This document shows, one piece after another, positions 43,440-55,749 of a DNA stretch of 64,000 bases; the stretch's first letter is position 1, and each line of letters opens with the position of its first letter. Source of the DNA: Blakeslea trispora (Eukaryota > Mucoromycota > Mucoromycetes > Mucorales > Choanephoraceae); contig JAIWNE010000020.1 of the NCBI GenBank assembly GCA_025331445.1, positions 1 through 64,000 on the forward strand, in the 5' to 3' direction. The notes beneath the pieces were generated by a model, which saw only the letters and a program-made list of their open reading frames with translations, did not search any database and was not told where the DNA came from. The position numbers and the translations under genes were made by a program.

Positions 43440-46400
43440 ATGAGCAGCGACGAAGCAGTGCATAAACGACAACGTGTAAGCCGGGCTTGGTAAGCTTTTT
43501 TTTTTTAAAAGAAAGACTATTGTTTGTCAAGCTAAGACTTCTTCTTCTTTAGTGACCTGTGTAGAAAAAAGAAAATAAAGTGCGATGGTGCATCTCCCAT
43601 CTGTAGTAACTGCAAAGCTTTTCAATTAGCCTGCTCCTATCAAGACACTACCAAAAAGGTGAGTCACAATGATGCCATTAAAAACTGAGTTCGTTTTCTT
43701 ATCCATCGATTCTGTAGAGAGGTCCTCCTAAAGGATATATTGAAGCCATTGAGAACAGATTGCACAAATTAGAAGGCTATCTACAAGATGTTGTTGTTCC
43801 GAGTGATGACATTAGAGCTATTGAGCTCTTGAAAGAATTGAAAGCACCCTTAGAGACCTCGTCCGGAGAGACCATTGAAGCACGACCTCAGCGTAGACCT
43901 CGACGTCGTCAAGCGAAGCCTACCGCAACTGTAACACATGACTCATCCATTTCTGGCCACCTTTTCACAGACAGTCCATCTGCTTTGAGCCATTCTGATT
44001 TTGAAGACTTCAATCAAACACACACTATCCAATCCTCCCCTTCATCTCCTTCTCAATCTTGTAGAAGTAACAGTGGTCATGAAGATCCCACCGGCTCACT
44101 AACTATGGACGAAAATGGCCTTGTTCGATATCTAGGCAAATCTTCAGGTTTCTATCTGCTCTCAAACAGTCGAACGTATCAAAATGGTGCTTTCCACTTT
44201 TCTGGTTATATGCACAAGCGCAAGTCAAATCACGAAAACGATAGCTATTATGATTACAACTCTGGTGAGAGAGAAGAAGAAAGCACAAGACCCGAAAAGC
44301 GACATTTAGTGGACCCTTTAGAATTACCACCCAAAGATTTGTCGGAGCATCTTATTGTTCTTTACTTTACTCATTTTTATCCTGTGTTGCCTCTATTTTA
44401 TAAGCGCAGATTAAACTGTGTTCGATCTCCATCATCGCCTCTATCTCCCCTCTTGCTGAATGCCATCTATGCCATTGCCTCGCGCGTCTCCCCTGATAAA
44501 CGTGTTCGATCTGATCCCAACGCTCCTGATACGGCAGGAGATATCTTCTTTGAACGTGCCCGTTGTCTTCTAGACGAATACTATGACACACCTCGCATCT
44601 CTACCGTGCAAGCTCTCTTGTTGATGTCAAGTCATCAAATGGGTGCCATGAAAGCTGCTCGTGCTTGGCTCTATAGTGGTATGGCATTTCGAATGGCACA
44701 AGATCTGGGTCTCAATAGAAATTGTGATCATTGGAGTATTTTACCTGAAGAACGCGAACGCCGCAAACGAGTATTTTGGTGTTGCTATGTTGTAGACCGT
44801 ATTACCAGTGCTGTTTATGGCCGTTCGTCCAACTTTGAAGAACGTGATTGTGACGTGCCTTTCCCTTCCTTGGATGATGATGAGCCAATCAAAGCCAAAG
44901 GAAACTCATCTAGACCACCTGCTGGCCTCTTGCAGGTTTTTATCCAAACTATTAAAGTCTGTGATATTCTGGGTCATGTGCTACAGAGTATTTACTATGC
45001 CAACGCTAAATATCATACTACGGATCCTCAGCACCTCGATCACATTCTGACTTCACTTAATCGTCAGCTTTCAGAATGGTACAACCGTCTGCCAGAGTCT
45101 CTGCAGTATCATCCACCTAACACTCAAAATGGTGAAAAAGGGCCTGATCCACCTTCTGCCATCTGTCAGCTTCATCTAATTTATCATACAACAATGATCT
45201 TGTTGCATAGATCATTCATACCTGGACCTACTCAAAAGCAGCTACCGACTTCCTTGCCATCGTACAAGTTATGTGAATCAGCGGCCACCTCTATCCTAGA
45301 CATTGTCAATATCATGCTTGGCGAAAATCACCTCAAGTATATGTACAATTTCTCTGTCTATTACGTGTTTACTGCTGGTATCATCTTCATCAAGTTGGCT
45401 TCTTCAAGCGATGCAGGCAAAGCCTTTGATGCAATCTTAAACGTGAACCGTATCATGGGTGCATTGGATGAGCTTGAACATACTTGGTTGAATGCAGCTA
45501 GGTGTAGTAATATTCTGGGCGAATTAGCTGGTCTGCGTGATATCAAATTAGAGTGTAACAAATATGTTCCCAAGAACACATCTAGAGCAAGTCCTCCTCC
45601 TTCCATTGCTGTTCCTAATTCACCTGTTCTTGACGGCCAGTCCAACATCACACAAAAAGACATAGATAACAATCCAACGTATTACAATACTCCCCATAGC
45701 ACTGATAGATATATGTGGAATAGCCAACAAGAACAAGAAGCCGTGAACAATGGCAATTATCATACAGGTTTCACAAGTACACAAATCCCCATTTCTTCTG
45801 TCAGACGATCTGCTGAGGATAGTGAGCAAGAAAAGCAGCCAGACTACACCAACCTATCATCATCTCCAGCATTGTCTGGATATCAGCCCACCGTGTATCA
45901 ACAACATCAACCATCTACCTCCTCATCCTCTGCTTCATCTTCAACGAATTATTTTGATATCAAGCCGGCCACTGATCCCTTTGAAGCCCCTGGTATTATT
46001 CCAAATAGTCAGCCACAAGGTTTTGATGTACTAGGCACAGCATTTTGGGGTATGCCAACTTCTTTGGACACACACGAATGGGATAACTATTTTGGTACCA
46101 TCTCAAAGCAGGATAAGTCAGACTCAGGATATGGATTCAATTCAGAAGCATCTAAAGCATTACAAGACCAGGCAGCTTCATTTGTGTTTCGCTCAATGCC
46201 TCAGGACCATCAAAGACTACCTTCGACAGCATCCATCACCTCTTTAGAAATGCCCAAATCTCCTTCACAAAGTGTTTTGTTTGGTTTCCCAGAAGACAGA
46301 CCTAATTCAGAACACAAGGAATCCCAAAATACGGTTTTAGTCTCTTCTCCCAAGCCAATCAGTCAATCCTCTTTTATCCTTCCACCACTTCCTTCCCTTT

Positions 46401-46447
46401 CAAGTCTTGCTAATTCGCATACCCAAAACGATGTGCTTTATTGGTAA
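43440..46447 (+). CDS. Zn2Cys6 fungal transcription factor
   Basis: Three exons (43440-43489, 43553-43658, 43718-46447, TAA) give 961 residues. The binuclear zinc cluster C-D-L-C-R-K-K-K-I-K-C (CX2CX6C, then CX6CX2CX6C) spans the first intron. It is followed by the linker R-G-P-P-K-G-Y-I-E-A-I-E-N-R and a short dimerisation helix. The middle homology region (fungal-specific TF domain, about residues 225-500) has H-F-Y-P-V-L-P-L-F-Y, L-L-M-S-S-H-Q-M-G and the R-V-F-W-C-C-Y-V-V-D-R segment. The C-terminal third is Ser/Gln/Pro-rich and likely an activation region. The K-R-G-P-P-K-G-Y-like linker is common in regulators of carbon use (Rgt1/XlnR-like group), but the target pathway cannot be inferred. 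The last exon is unusually long. Confidence 0.9.
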
Positions 46448-46616
46448 AGAGTAATCATCACTATCATTGTAAATATCCCTTATGTTTCCTTATATATATA
46501 TGCTATCATGATACATTAGACGAGCTTTTTTTTTCTTTTAAACATGTAAATAGATACATGTCCTATATGACATTTATTACAGTTGTTACTACTATTATAT
46601 AAATAAATTTAAACAT

Positions 46617-47477
46617 TTAAAGATTATACAAGTTCTTGATCTGAATTGTGACCCATTGGCCAAAAGCTTTATGCACCTTAGCCTCAGGATGGAAAGAGTC
46701 CCAAAAGAAATGCTTAGTAGGGTCAGAGCAGATGGTGGTGTTTCCAAGACCATAAGAACAAGGACCGTTTGTTGTACTTAAGCCGAGGTTTTGAGGATTA
46801 GCCAACTGTTGCACAAACCAGTTATTAGCGTCTAGAAATTTAAGATCAACATTGGCTACATTTTGCTTGAGTTCTTTTTCAACTAATGCATTGTAATCGA
46901 GAATAAACTGCTTGATGCTGCCTTTTTGGCTTTCAGGAGAAACAGGCCATTGATCGAATGGAGGCACATTGATGATCAAGAACTGATTGGCATTGTATTT
47001 CCCAAGAAGCCTCTGAACACCTGTGATCATATTCTGGGCTACCTTTTCTCTGTTGTAGCTTTGGTTGATAACATTGTATGGGCCTAGATTGAGGATGGAA
47101 GCAAGATCATTGTAGCCAATAAAGATAATGTACAGATCATTCGAAGTGCCACTGACAGGAATAGTGTCAATTTGTTGAAGTAAGCCGGGTACAAGATAAT
47201 CATTAAACTTAGTATAGACATCACCATTATTGGTAGTCGCACCACTATAACCATTGTTAATCACTTTATGATCAGGCAGGTATTGAGCAACATATTCCAG
47301 CCAAGTAGGACCGTTGGTGAATCGTCCTTTGTAGTTAGGAGGGGAGGGAGGGAAGTTACTGTAACGATAGACATTGCCATTATCTGTGAAGCTATCAGAA
47401 TAAGTAATAATTTTGTCCACTGCGAAAACAGTAGTCATTGCAATGAAAGAGAGTGGAACGAGTGAAAGAAATTTCAT
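46617..47477 (-). CDS. Secreted SGNH/GDSL esterase (CE16-like)
   Basis: Single exon of 286 residues. The first 20 or so residues form a signal peptide (M-K-F-L-S-L-V-P-L-S-F-I-A-M-T). The GDSL block I is Y-S-D-S-F-T-D-N-G-N (Ser nucleophile), block III is F-I-G-Y-N-D-L (Asn of the oxyanion hole), and the C-terminal W-D-S-F-H-P-E provides the catalytic Asp/His. Spacing and the F-T-D-N-G-N-V-Y start match fungal carbohydrate-esterase family 16 acetylesterases, which remove acetyl groups from hemicellulose fragments outside the cell. Substrate is inferred from the family. The gene converges on the Zn2Cys6 gene with a 169-bp AT-rich gap. A TATA-like ctctatatatatatc lies 50 bp upstream of the start. 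Confidence 0.85.
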   Translation of the reverse strand: MKFLSLVPLSFIAMTTVFAVDKIITYSDSFTDNGNVYRYSNFPPSPPNYKGRFTNGPTWLEYVAQYLPDHKVINNGYSGATTNNGDVYTKFNDYLVPGLLQQIDTIPVSGTSNDLYIIFIGYNDLASILNLGPYNVINQSYNREKVAQNMITGVQRLLGKYNANQFLIINVPPFDQWPVSPESQKGSIKQFILDYNALVEKELKQNVANVDLKFLDANNWFVQQLANPQNLGLSTTNGPCSYGLGNTTICSDPTKHFFWDSFHPEAKVHKAFGQWVTIQIKNLYNL

Positions 47478-47823
47478 GATATTAAAGGTATATAGATCAA
47501 GGCTTTGAAAGAGAAAAGTGAGAGATGCCCTCTATATATATATCTTTTTTCCCCAAAAAAAAAGAAAGAGAGAGAGAGAGATGGCTGTCTAGTACAAAAG
47601 AATGATCGATCTTTTGGTCAAGTTTACATGGGCTTATTTAGCTTTTTTTTTTTTTTAATGCAGAATATGAATTAAGATCGGGAATAAATATTTTAAGTTC
47701 AAACAAAGAAAGTGGAGTGGAGTGAAGAGTAGTCAGGATACAGAATAAGTGTCTATTCCCTTTTTTGGATTCACTCAAGATATAGACAATGAAATGACTT
47801 GCTTGTCACTCAAAGTGGTATCA

Positions 47824-49142
47824 TTATATCGAGTTTCGCGGATCTGCAGGAGATGTGCTTGATGATTCATTTGTTGACAAGAATGACATACTCAAGTCAT
47901 CCGCAGTCAAATAGCTGAGCTCCTCGGCTGATTGCGATGAATGAAAAGTGGCAAACAGTGTGTCAATATCTACATTCAATCAATATCTTGGAAAAGAAAG
48001 AAGGAAAAGATCAACTTTGCCGGCTTATACCTCTATTTATCTGATCCATGCTTTCCGTTTGTGCGTCATTTGTTTGTTCGTTCACAGCAGAGCGACTGGA
48101 AAGGTTTTTTTTTTTGAAACAAACAAAATGTTAATCTATGCTCTCTGCTCAGAAAAGACTAACGTACCATATCGGGCAAGATGAATTGACATGTAACCAG
48201 CGAACAATACAGTCACTGTGGTACTTGTGTTCACATGGTAAGACACAGAGGTCCAGTGAAGAACTAAAGTATTCCTGGCAAATGATGCATTCTTCATTAA
48301 TATCTAACAATTCGACCAAAAAGGTCAGATGGCAGGAGGTTGTCCAAAAGTGTATGTTTTGTACCTGGATGATTTGCAGCCAAGCGAATTGTTTTCAGAC
48401 TAGACATCATGTTCTCATACTGTCTTTCAAATCGACTGTTGCTACACAACATATATTTAAACAATGAAAACCAAAACTACAATAGCCCTTCCCCTTACTT
48501 TGCTGTGGAAGAAAAGCCAAGGATAGTCAACAAAGATTGGCCCTGATGCGATTCACTAGTTCGTATGCGGTCATACAAAGAACTGATTATTTACAATGCA
48601 AGTTAGTCATTTGAATTCTGCCGTTAGATTCTTTACCTCAGAAAGTCTTCAGGAGATGCAAGTGATGTATTAATCTCATCAATCACTCTATCTCTAGATT
48701 CTACAGATGTACGCAAAGAACTAGACTGATGGGTAGATAATGCCGAGGAGTCGTAGGTTGAGAGCAAATGTGCCAACAAGTCTCTTTCTTCGGTGTCTAA
48801 ATCATCTTCTGCCTCATTTGAATGGTCTAGCAAGATATTAATAGAGTTTGTTCGTCCGTATATAGAATGTCTCGGGGGGAATATAGATTACATATAAATA
48901 TCTCTTCTGTTTCGCTCTCATCGTCGTCATCGTCGTCATCGTCATCATCTTCTTCAACTGAGGGTATCTATTTAGTAGTTCAACATGAGCTCATGTCGAG
49001 TATACTCTCAAGCAAAACTAAAAGAAAGAAAGCTCACCAAGTCTACAACTGTGCAACCACATACAGAACAAGTGGCTATAGGTGCCCAGTTAACTTGCCT
49101 TCGTACTTGACAGTTATAGCAGTAAAAGCCTGTGGTCAACAT
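47824..49142 (-). CDS. RNF126/RNF115-type RING-H2 E3 ubiquitin ligase
   Basis: ATG 49142 starts M-L-T-T-G-F-Y-C-Y-N-C-Q-V; with C-S-V-C-G-C this forms the N-terminal zinc ribbon of the RNF126 group, which reads client or ubiquitin signals. The second exon codes an Asp-rich run (about 48905-48955) and an acidic, Ser-rich region. After further short exons comes the RING-H2 finger: C-I-I-C-Q-E-Y-F, C-E-H-K-Y-H-S-D-C and C-P-I-C, the last Cys split by an intron near 48170. The tail is Ser/Thr-rich and ends at TAA 47824. Middle exon borders (48300-48640) were not all fixed. RNF126 works in quality control of mislocalised membrane proteins; the same role here is inference. Confidence 0.8.
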
Positions 49143-49994
49143 GGTCTGAGCTATAAAACAAAACAAAATAAAAAAAGGCAGATATGAAGTTGAATCAATT
49201 ACAAGATCAATTTAGCAGAATACTCAATCGCGACCAAAAGAGTCTATTTTTTTTTGTATACATATTAAAGTAAAGAGAGAGAGAGATTTTAACCTGTTTT
49301 GCTTTCATCGTTTGCACTGTCATCACTGTTACTAGATTGTGTTACGCGCAATTCTTTGTATACTTTTTTTTTTCTTTGCAATAAAAGGAGTTGCTTCACA
49401 ATTGACCGGAAAAGAAAATCTAGTAGAACTAAGCAAATTATGCTAGATGATTATTCATCAAACAGAATTATCAGCATCATCATGTCAAAGAGAAAGCAGA
49501 AGGGAACATTATAAATGACATGAAGCCAATGAGCGCTCCAGACTTCAGACAAGGTAGATAACTAACCAAATCACTTCATTATGTGTCTTGCCATCCACTT
49601 TTCAGTTACAGGCTTTGTATGTCAAGTTGCTCCATTCTCTTGAGACTCAAACGGGGTCTAATTTAAGCCTCCCAATAAGCATAAATGAGCCGAAAAAATA
49701 GGAGGAAGTAGAGAAAATAGTTATGCCGAAAACTATAGGATTTACAAAATCAGTGGTATCCCTGAAACTATGTATATATGAGATAGCTGACAGGCACAAT
49801 AAAAAAAAAGAGAAAACCTAAATAGATGGAGGAATCACTATCAAGCTTGACAAATTGTATAGAGAAAGTTTATCAAATCAAAACAAATGTCTATTGAGGT
49901 GTTTGAATTGTTAGTAAGCCAAAAAAGGCAATCAGAGTAGATCTGATTCGAGCAGGAAAATCTATACTCTTTTTTTTTTGTTATTATTTATTAC
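49143..49994. other. Intergenic region between the E3 ligase and SET genes
   Basis: About 850 bp, AT-rich, forming a divergent promoter region. Small reading frames here (for example 49299-49514) have no coding character. No RNA gene or repeat recognised. Confidence 0.45.
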
Positions 49995-51447
49995 ATGACA
50001 CAGTCTGATTGCAACTCAAGACTGTCTGACTCAAATGAGACTTCAGAATCAGATTCTACAAAACGTGTGAAACGCCTCTTACCTGCTGATGAATCCAGTG
50101 AGAAGATTGCCTTTAAGCGATCTAGATCTTCAGCTCAACCTCGTTGGCATAACCAGTCTTATATGGTATTCTTAGCACTACGTCAACACCCTGAGAGATC
50201 CCTTCCTCGTAGAGAGTTGATTGAAGCTGCCTTAGCCCTTGACAGAAAGATCAGCAGTGAGCTAGGCTTACCGAAGGTTTTTCGAGGCCGAGTAAGTAAG
50301 AAGCTACTAGGAACGTGGTCCTTTTTTTTTAACTCTTTTTCTCTTTCTGTAGACACCTGGCAATTCAGCTTCAGCTATTTTAACATATAACAACGATCGC
50401 TATTTTATTCCTTTTAAGCCAGAAGGAAGTCGCTCTATGCATTTCAAATTAGCCTATGAACCTGGCGATGTGAAGCATGCAGTAGCAGAATATCAAAAAT
50501 GGTGTAAAAAGTTAGCCGAGCATGATTGGCCTTACTGCTTTGGTGTGCCTAAGGAGACATTGATAAAATCAACTTACCCTACACCTCGATCAGACCTGAA
50601 CGAGCTTGTGCCAGATTGTAATACAGATGAAGAAGACAACTGTCCTGTTGATGCTACCAGAGTGGCTGAATCCACCGATCAATCCGTACAACCACTCAAT
50701 TCAAATTCTATTGTCGAATCAAAAGATCAGAAGGTCACAGAAGACTCTGAGATCAAACAGCAGACTGCAGATGTATCCTCGGAAGAGAACAGCGGAAGCG
50801 ATAACAAGACAAGCAAAGACGACCAGCCTAAAACAACCAAAGAGGAAGCGCCCGTCTATACATTGGATCAACTTGATTTGACAGATATACCCAAGTGTTG
50901 GGATGACGTTGTCTATGTGGCTCCTTCCAAGATTGAAAACGCAGGCATGGGATTGTTTGCTAAGCGCAAAATACCCTTTAATGTTCCTATTGGCTTCTAT
51001 TTTGGTGTACCAATGACAGAAGATGAGTTCGATTCACTAAAGGACCGCGTGGGTCGTTCTTCCCAATACTCAATCATGTATCGTAAAACTGTACTGGATG
51101 CAACAGATGATGAGGGTGAGCCTGTGCTAGATCAATCCAATCCTCGATTTTGTCCTTTTCACTTTATGAATGAAACGGATTGGAAGCATGCTAATGTGGC
51201 CTTTGTAGAAGGTGCAGTTGTAAATCAGGTTATCTGTTGGACTCGCAAAGAAGTCCAGAAGGATGAGGAATTGTTGGTCTGGTATGGTGCAGATGTTAAT
51301 AGGCATTGGAGCGAAGAGAAACAGAAAACTGAGACAAACAAAGACCACTCAACATCAGTGTCAACAGCAACAGTTGATCAACAGATGGACAAGTCTATAA
51401 CACATCAAGAAAGTGATCCTCAACAAGTCCCAAAGGCTCAAGATTAA
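49995..51447 (+). CDS. PR/SET-domain protein with N-terminal DNA-binding-like region
   Basis: Two exons (49995-50291, 50353-51447, TAA) give 463 residues. After a charged N-terminus, residues 50-150 (P-R-W-H-N-Q-S-Y-M-V-F-L-A-L-R-Q-H-P) suggest a small helical, winged-helix-like domain. An acidic Ser/Thr/Lys-rich spacer follows. The C-terminal SET domain (about residues 300-435) has S-K-I-E-N-A-G-M-G-L-F-A-K-R and E-L-L-V-W-Y-G, the closing motif of PR-type (PRDM-like) SET domains. The N-H-S-C motif of classical SET methyltransferases is not seen, as in many PR domains, so activity is uncertain. A histone-lysine methyltransferase or chromatin-reader role is plausible. There are no zinc fingers, unlike animal PRDM proteins. 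Confidence 0.8.
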
Positions 51448-51647
51448 ATTATATCTCTCTATGCACCCTTTCTCTTACACAAAGACATTGTAAATATACT
51501 AAAGAAAGTCAGTGTTCATTATTTATTCAATAAATAACTATTAAAAAAAAATCAAAGAATCATACGAAGGGGGGGGGGAATACAGTAAAAAAAAAAGCAA
51601 AGCAGAAAGGAAAGAGTCTATAAAAAAACAAAGGGAGGAGATATCAT

Positions 51648-52511
51648 TTACTTTTGTACCGGCAAAGTATTTTGAGGAAGCGGAGGTAAATGGTCTTTCT
51701 GGATAAAGGAAGGTGTTACCATAGGTGAAAATGAAGATAGAGAGGGCATCGCAGAGGGTTCAGAAGAAAATGGGTTCCATGCACTTGAAGAAGCCCTTCG
51801 GGGAGCAGGAGAGGGTAGAGGGGAATCAGGAGCCAAGGATAATGTCTTCATTTTAAAGGATGATGTGATCTTTTTCAGAAACCCTGGAGATAACAAAGAC
51901 GTACTTTCACTAAGCGAAGGAGATACTTCATTGAGTCTCAAAGAAGGCACACTCTTCTTTCTTCTTGTAAACATGGATTTCTTGGACTTCATTCGAAGAG
52001 GATCTGTTGCGAAAGGAATAAACGCATTGACTCGAAGCAGCTCAACAACAGCCTGAGAAGCTGGACTCAACAGATCGGGATGGTAGAGTTTCTGTGTTTG
52101 ATATAGATGAAGCAACTGGTGACGTATCTCGAATGGTATGTTGATCTCTTGTGGGGCATCATTAAAGACGTATTCTTTCAGAATAAAGTCAAACTCTTCT
52201 TTTAAAATTCTAAAATGTGACTGATCATTCTTTGAAAGTAATTGAGCTGATGTATCAGAAAAGCCAAAGGAAGTATCTCCAAAATATAGACTACATAGTG
52301 CTCTGTACTTGATTGTTGCCTGATAGAATAGCAAATTTTCACAACAATATATTGATTTCAAGTAATCAGAAAAATCTTCTAGACTGAACGGTGATGGTGC
52401 CTGATTGCTCAACACTACTTCCAATGTAAGACCTTCGGGCAAAGAAGAACAAGACTCGAGCGGATCATTGTTGAGACTATAAAGCGTTTTGCTTGCCTGA
52501 TCTTGAGGCAT
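51648..52511 (-). CDS. RGS-domain protein (regulator of G-protein signalling)
   Basis: Single exon of 287 residues from ATG 52511 to TAA 51648. The RGS fold occupies about residues 25-170: L-E-V-V-L-S-N, F-S-L-E-D-F-S-D-Y-L, C-E-N-L-L-F-Y-Q-A-T, the conserved helix F-D-F-I-L-K-E-Y-V-F and the closing R-V-N-A-F-I-P-F. Such domains speed GTP hydrolysis by G-alpha subunits. The C-terminal 110 residues are basic, then Ser/Pro-rich, without a transmembrane segment. It resembles the short fungal RGS proteins that carry the domain alone (Rgs-A-like), more than Flb/Sst2 types with DEP domains. It converges on the SET gene, with 200 bp between stops. Confidence 0.8.
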   Translation of the reverse strand: MPQDQASKTLYSLNNDPLESCSSLPEGLTLEVVLSNQAPSPFSLEDFSDYLKSIYCCENLLFYQATIKYRALCSLYFGDTSFGFSDTSAQLLSKNDQSHFRILKEEFDFILKEYVFNDAPQEINIPFEIRHQLLHLYQTQKLYHPDLLSPASQAVVELLRVNAFIPFATDPLRMKSKKSMFTRRKKSVPSLRLNEVSPSLSESTSLLSPGFLKKITSSFKMKTLSLAPDSPLPSPAPRRASSSAWNPFSSEPSAMPSLSSFSPMVTPSFIQKDHLPPLPQNTLPVQK

Positions 52512-55500
52512 TCTTACAGAAAGAAAGAAAAAAAGAGAGAGAAGTAAAATGAGAAATTAGGAAAAGAAAAAAAAGAGAGAGAGTAAATTAAATCTCTATA
52601 AAAAAAAAGCTACTAAATAGAATACGTCGTAAGACAATATTTTTGTTGTGTTACCATTGTTGGGATTTCTCTTTCTATTGGCATTGGCTGTCTGGATTTG
52701 TTCTATGCTGCCGAAAATGAAGCTATTCACTAGATGGAAAAGTCAACTTATTACTGTCATTCAAATTCATGACTCTTGTATAGAGAGGACATGGGTCTCA
52801 TATCACTTTCATAAAAAAAAATAGAGAGAGAATTTTAATCAAGACAGATATCTTGTTTAACACATTTTGTTTGTCTCCTCTCTAAAGTGCACTGACGCTG
52901 AGTTTGTTTTGAAAAGAGATCGAATCATGTTTTCGAAGGGCACGATACAAAAAAAGGGGGAGGGCAATCTTTGTAACACTTGTCTTACTTTAATCCTTAA
53001 AGCGAAAGCCTGTCATAGTTACACGCTATAGCAAAGGACTTATTCTAAGAGTTGATTTGTGTGTCAAGCAACAAGCGATAAAGATGAATTAACTAGATAA
53101 ATACAAAATCCAATGACATTTCAACAAGCAGCTTAATAGTAATTAATTTCAATATATAGCAGTGATCAATCAGACAGATCAGTGAACCTATTTTTGTTTC
53201 ATTTTAAACAAAAGATATTAACAAATTAAATTCGATACAATGCTAAGTCTTTATATTGTTATGAATTTCTCGAAAGTTGTATCACAAGCAAAACTGTGAT
53301 AGTTTAAGGTTCAGGAACAAACAAAGCTAAAATAGATAGGCTTTTCTCTTAACAACTTGCCAAATGTTCATAGTGCTTGTAAACATATGCATTAATCGCT
53401 CATACTAAATTATAACTGTCTTGTGGGTCTACAACCATTTGTTGTATGTGTGTTTTATTGCTTACATTATAAGGTGACGAGTAAAAAAAAAAAAGAGAGA
53501 CGCAAGAGCAAAGCATATTATCAAGCTCAACATAAACAGTATGCATGCATTTAAAAACATCTCCTTTGTTTCTGTGGCTAAGCTCTTTCTGCATGTCAGA
53601 ATGTTGTACTCAATAAACAATGACAGAATTGAAGTTACTATCGTTCATCTAATCTATGGTCGGATAAACGTTTCTCAATCGCATTTTAGTTACAGCGATT
53701 AATATTAACAGCTGATCCGGCCTTTCAAAGCGTTGAAAATGCATAAAGTCTTTTTTTTTTTTTTTTTTTTTTTTTTAGTGAAACAAAGATCTTACAACTA
53801 AAAGGCTGTCGTGTTCAAACTGAGAAATATGGCCGGTTGATAAAAATTGTTATTTCACTATATCTGAAAAAGTGGACACTTTATTGTAAAAGACACTTAT
53901 GCATTCAAAGGCAGAGTATATGATGATTCACCAATACATAGCTCATTATTGCTCAAAGCAAGTAAGAGAGTTTCTCTGGCTACGTCAAATTCGCAATTAC
54001 AAATGATTGCAACTTTGCCTAGCAGGTTTTTATTGTTAGAAGAATCAAATTCTACTAATTTAACCTTTTTAAGAAAGCAATACTGACCAGTCAATAAGTT
54101 TGGTCTTGATTGGTTATATGTTATTTATTTAAAGCGTATTGTACTTTACACTGATTGGGATAAATCAAAATTCGTGAAATTATCAAGTTAAAATCACACA
54201 TTATGACTGCCAGTTGTTTGGCTGCCTTTCCGTTATCTGAGAAAAAGACAAATTCAAGTTGCAGGATGCAAGCCAACTCAAAGATGAAGCATATGATTAC
54301 TAGGACTTTTACGCTTGTGTGTTATTCGTTTTAGATGTAGTTCTAAAATAATGGAAATCTGTTTAGCTTAGAAGATAAACTTTACATAGCTCCATCGTTC
54401 TGAGATAAGCTATTCGTCTTGAATTAAGTAAGAAAAAAAAAAAAGAGGCACTACTGCAAATAAGAAGAGGAGACCAAAAATTGGGGCTCGGTCTAAACAA
54501 ATTTCTCTCTAGTAGAATCCTTAAGAATAAAAGCTATTTCTTCATATACTATCCTATCAAAAAAAATTGTTGTAGGGAAGAAATACTTTAAGCAAAACAC
54601 CATTACTTGTAGTTTTTAATTGCCTGCCAACAATGTTAGTGTCAATCCGATTGGTTCGCTTGACTCTATTAGTCTGTAGTGGGTATTTTACATAGGAGCA
54701 CAAATCACAGAGATAGAACAGCTGCCAATGACAAGAACAAGATGTTCTGTTATATTAACTTGAGACACCTTGTGTTACTATCGTCCAAAGATTCGCTTAA
54801 ATATAGACTCAATGACGACATGGATCAAAGCACAAAAAGGAAAAAAAATGCTTATATAATACATGTTCTTTGTCCCAAAAAAATTTTTTTTAAGGTTCAT
54901 AAGCAGAGTAGCTATTGTTAACATCTTTCGGGCTTAAATCAAAATGCTACTTTCTCTATAAAAAATGAAGGCAAAAAGGTCTTTATGCGTCCTTTTAATT
55001 ACAGGCTATTATAGCTATATTCTGTATTTGACAGCACAAAAGCTTGTATTCGTCAAATAATTCTTTCTTTTTTTATACTACAGATTAACCATGTTTGTTT
55101 GTACACAACATCATAATTGATTATATACATATATGTAGAGAGTGCTGAAAAAAAAAAAACTTCTATCATTTCTATCGATTATTTTTACGCGAAAGAACAA
55201 TAGCGCTGTTTATTAGCTAATTCGGCTTGTTGCATATCTGGAAATAAGAAATTTTTGTACTACAAAGCGACAAACTTGTCATGTTTTTCCTTTTTCTATC
55301 CTGTTCTTCAAATGCTAAATCTCAGATTATACCTGTATTCTATAAAAAAAAAACCAACCCGCAAAGTTGATGCAAAATCCAGTCTCAGTTGGTCGTTTTA
55401 TTGATTGCATTTTGAGAGTTTTTATTAGTTGATTTCGAACTTGAATTACTTGAACTACCAAATAAAAAAAAAAAAAAAGTACATGTTTTGTTGAGAATAA

Positions 55501-55740
55501 GTACTTTTCTCAATATAATTCATCAATTCATATTCACATTCAAAAAAGTATTGACCAAAATTTCAAGCTCAAGCGGCCAAGTAGTTTCAAACATAATCTG
55601 CCAAATTTACAAGAATACCATAGAAAAAAAAAATTCTTTCGGGCCAGCTAAACATGCTGTTCTCTTGTACTGAAAATAAATTATAGCTCAGAGAGTCTGT
55701 ATTATTATATCGAGCAATCGGTAAGTATGGTTCGTTTTGT
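52512..55740. other. Gene-poor AT-rich region
   Basis: No gene, RNA or transposon domain recognised; all frames are stop-rich. A run of 26 T lies at 53751-53776, which could be the tail of an old minus-strand retroposed sequence, but no body or target duplication was identified. Confidence 0.5.
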
Positions 55741-55749
55741 GCAAGGTTC

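Noticed and set aside
53751..53776. Poly-T run as the tail of a recent retroposed gene.
   Set aside because: No coding body, target duplication or parent gene could be recognised next to it.
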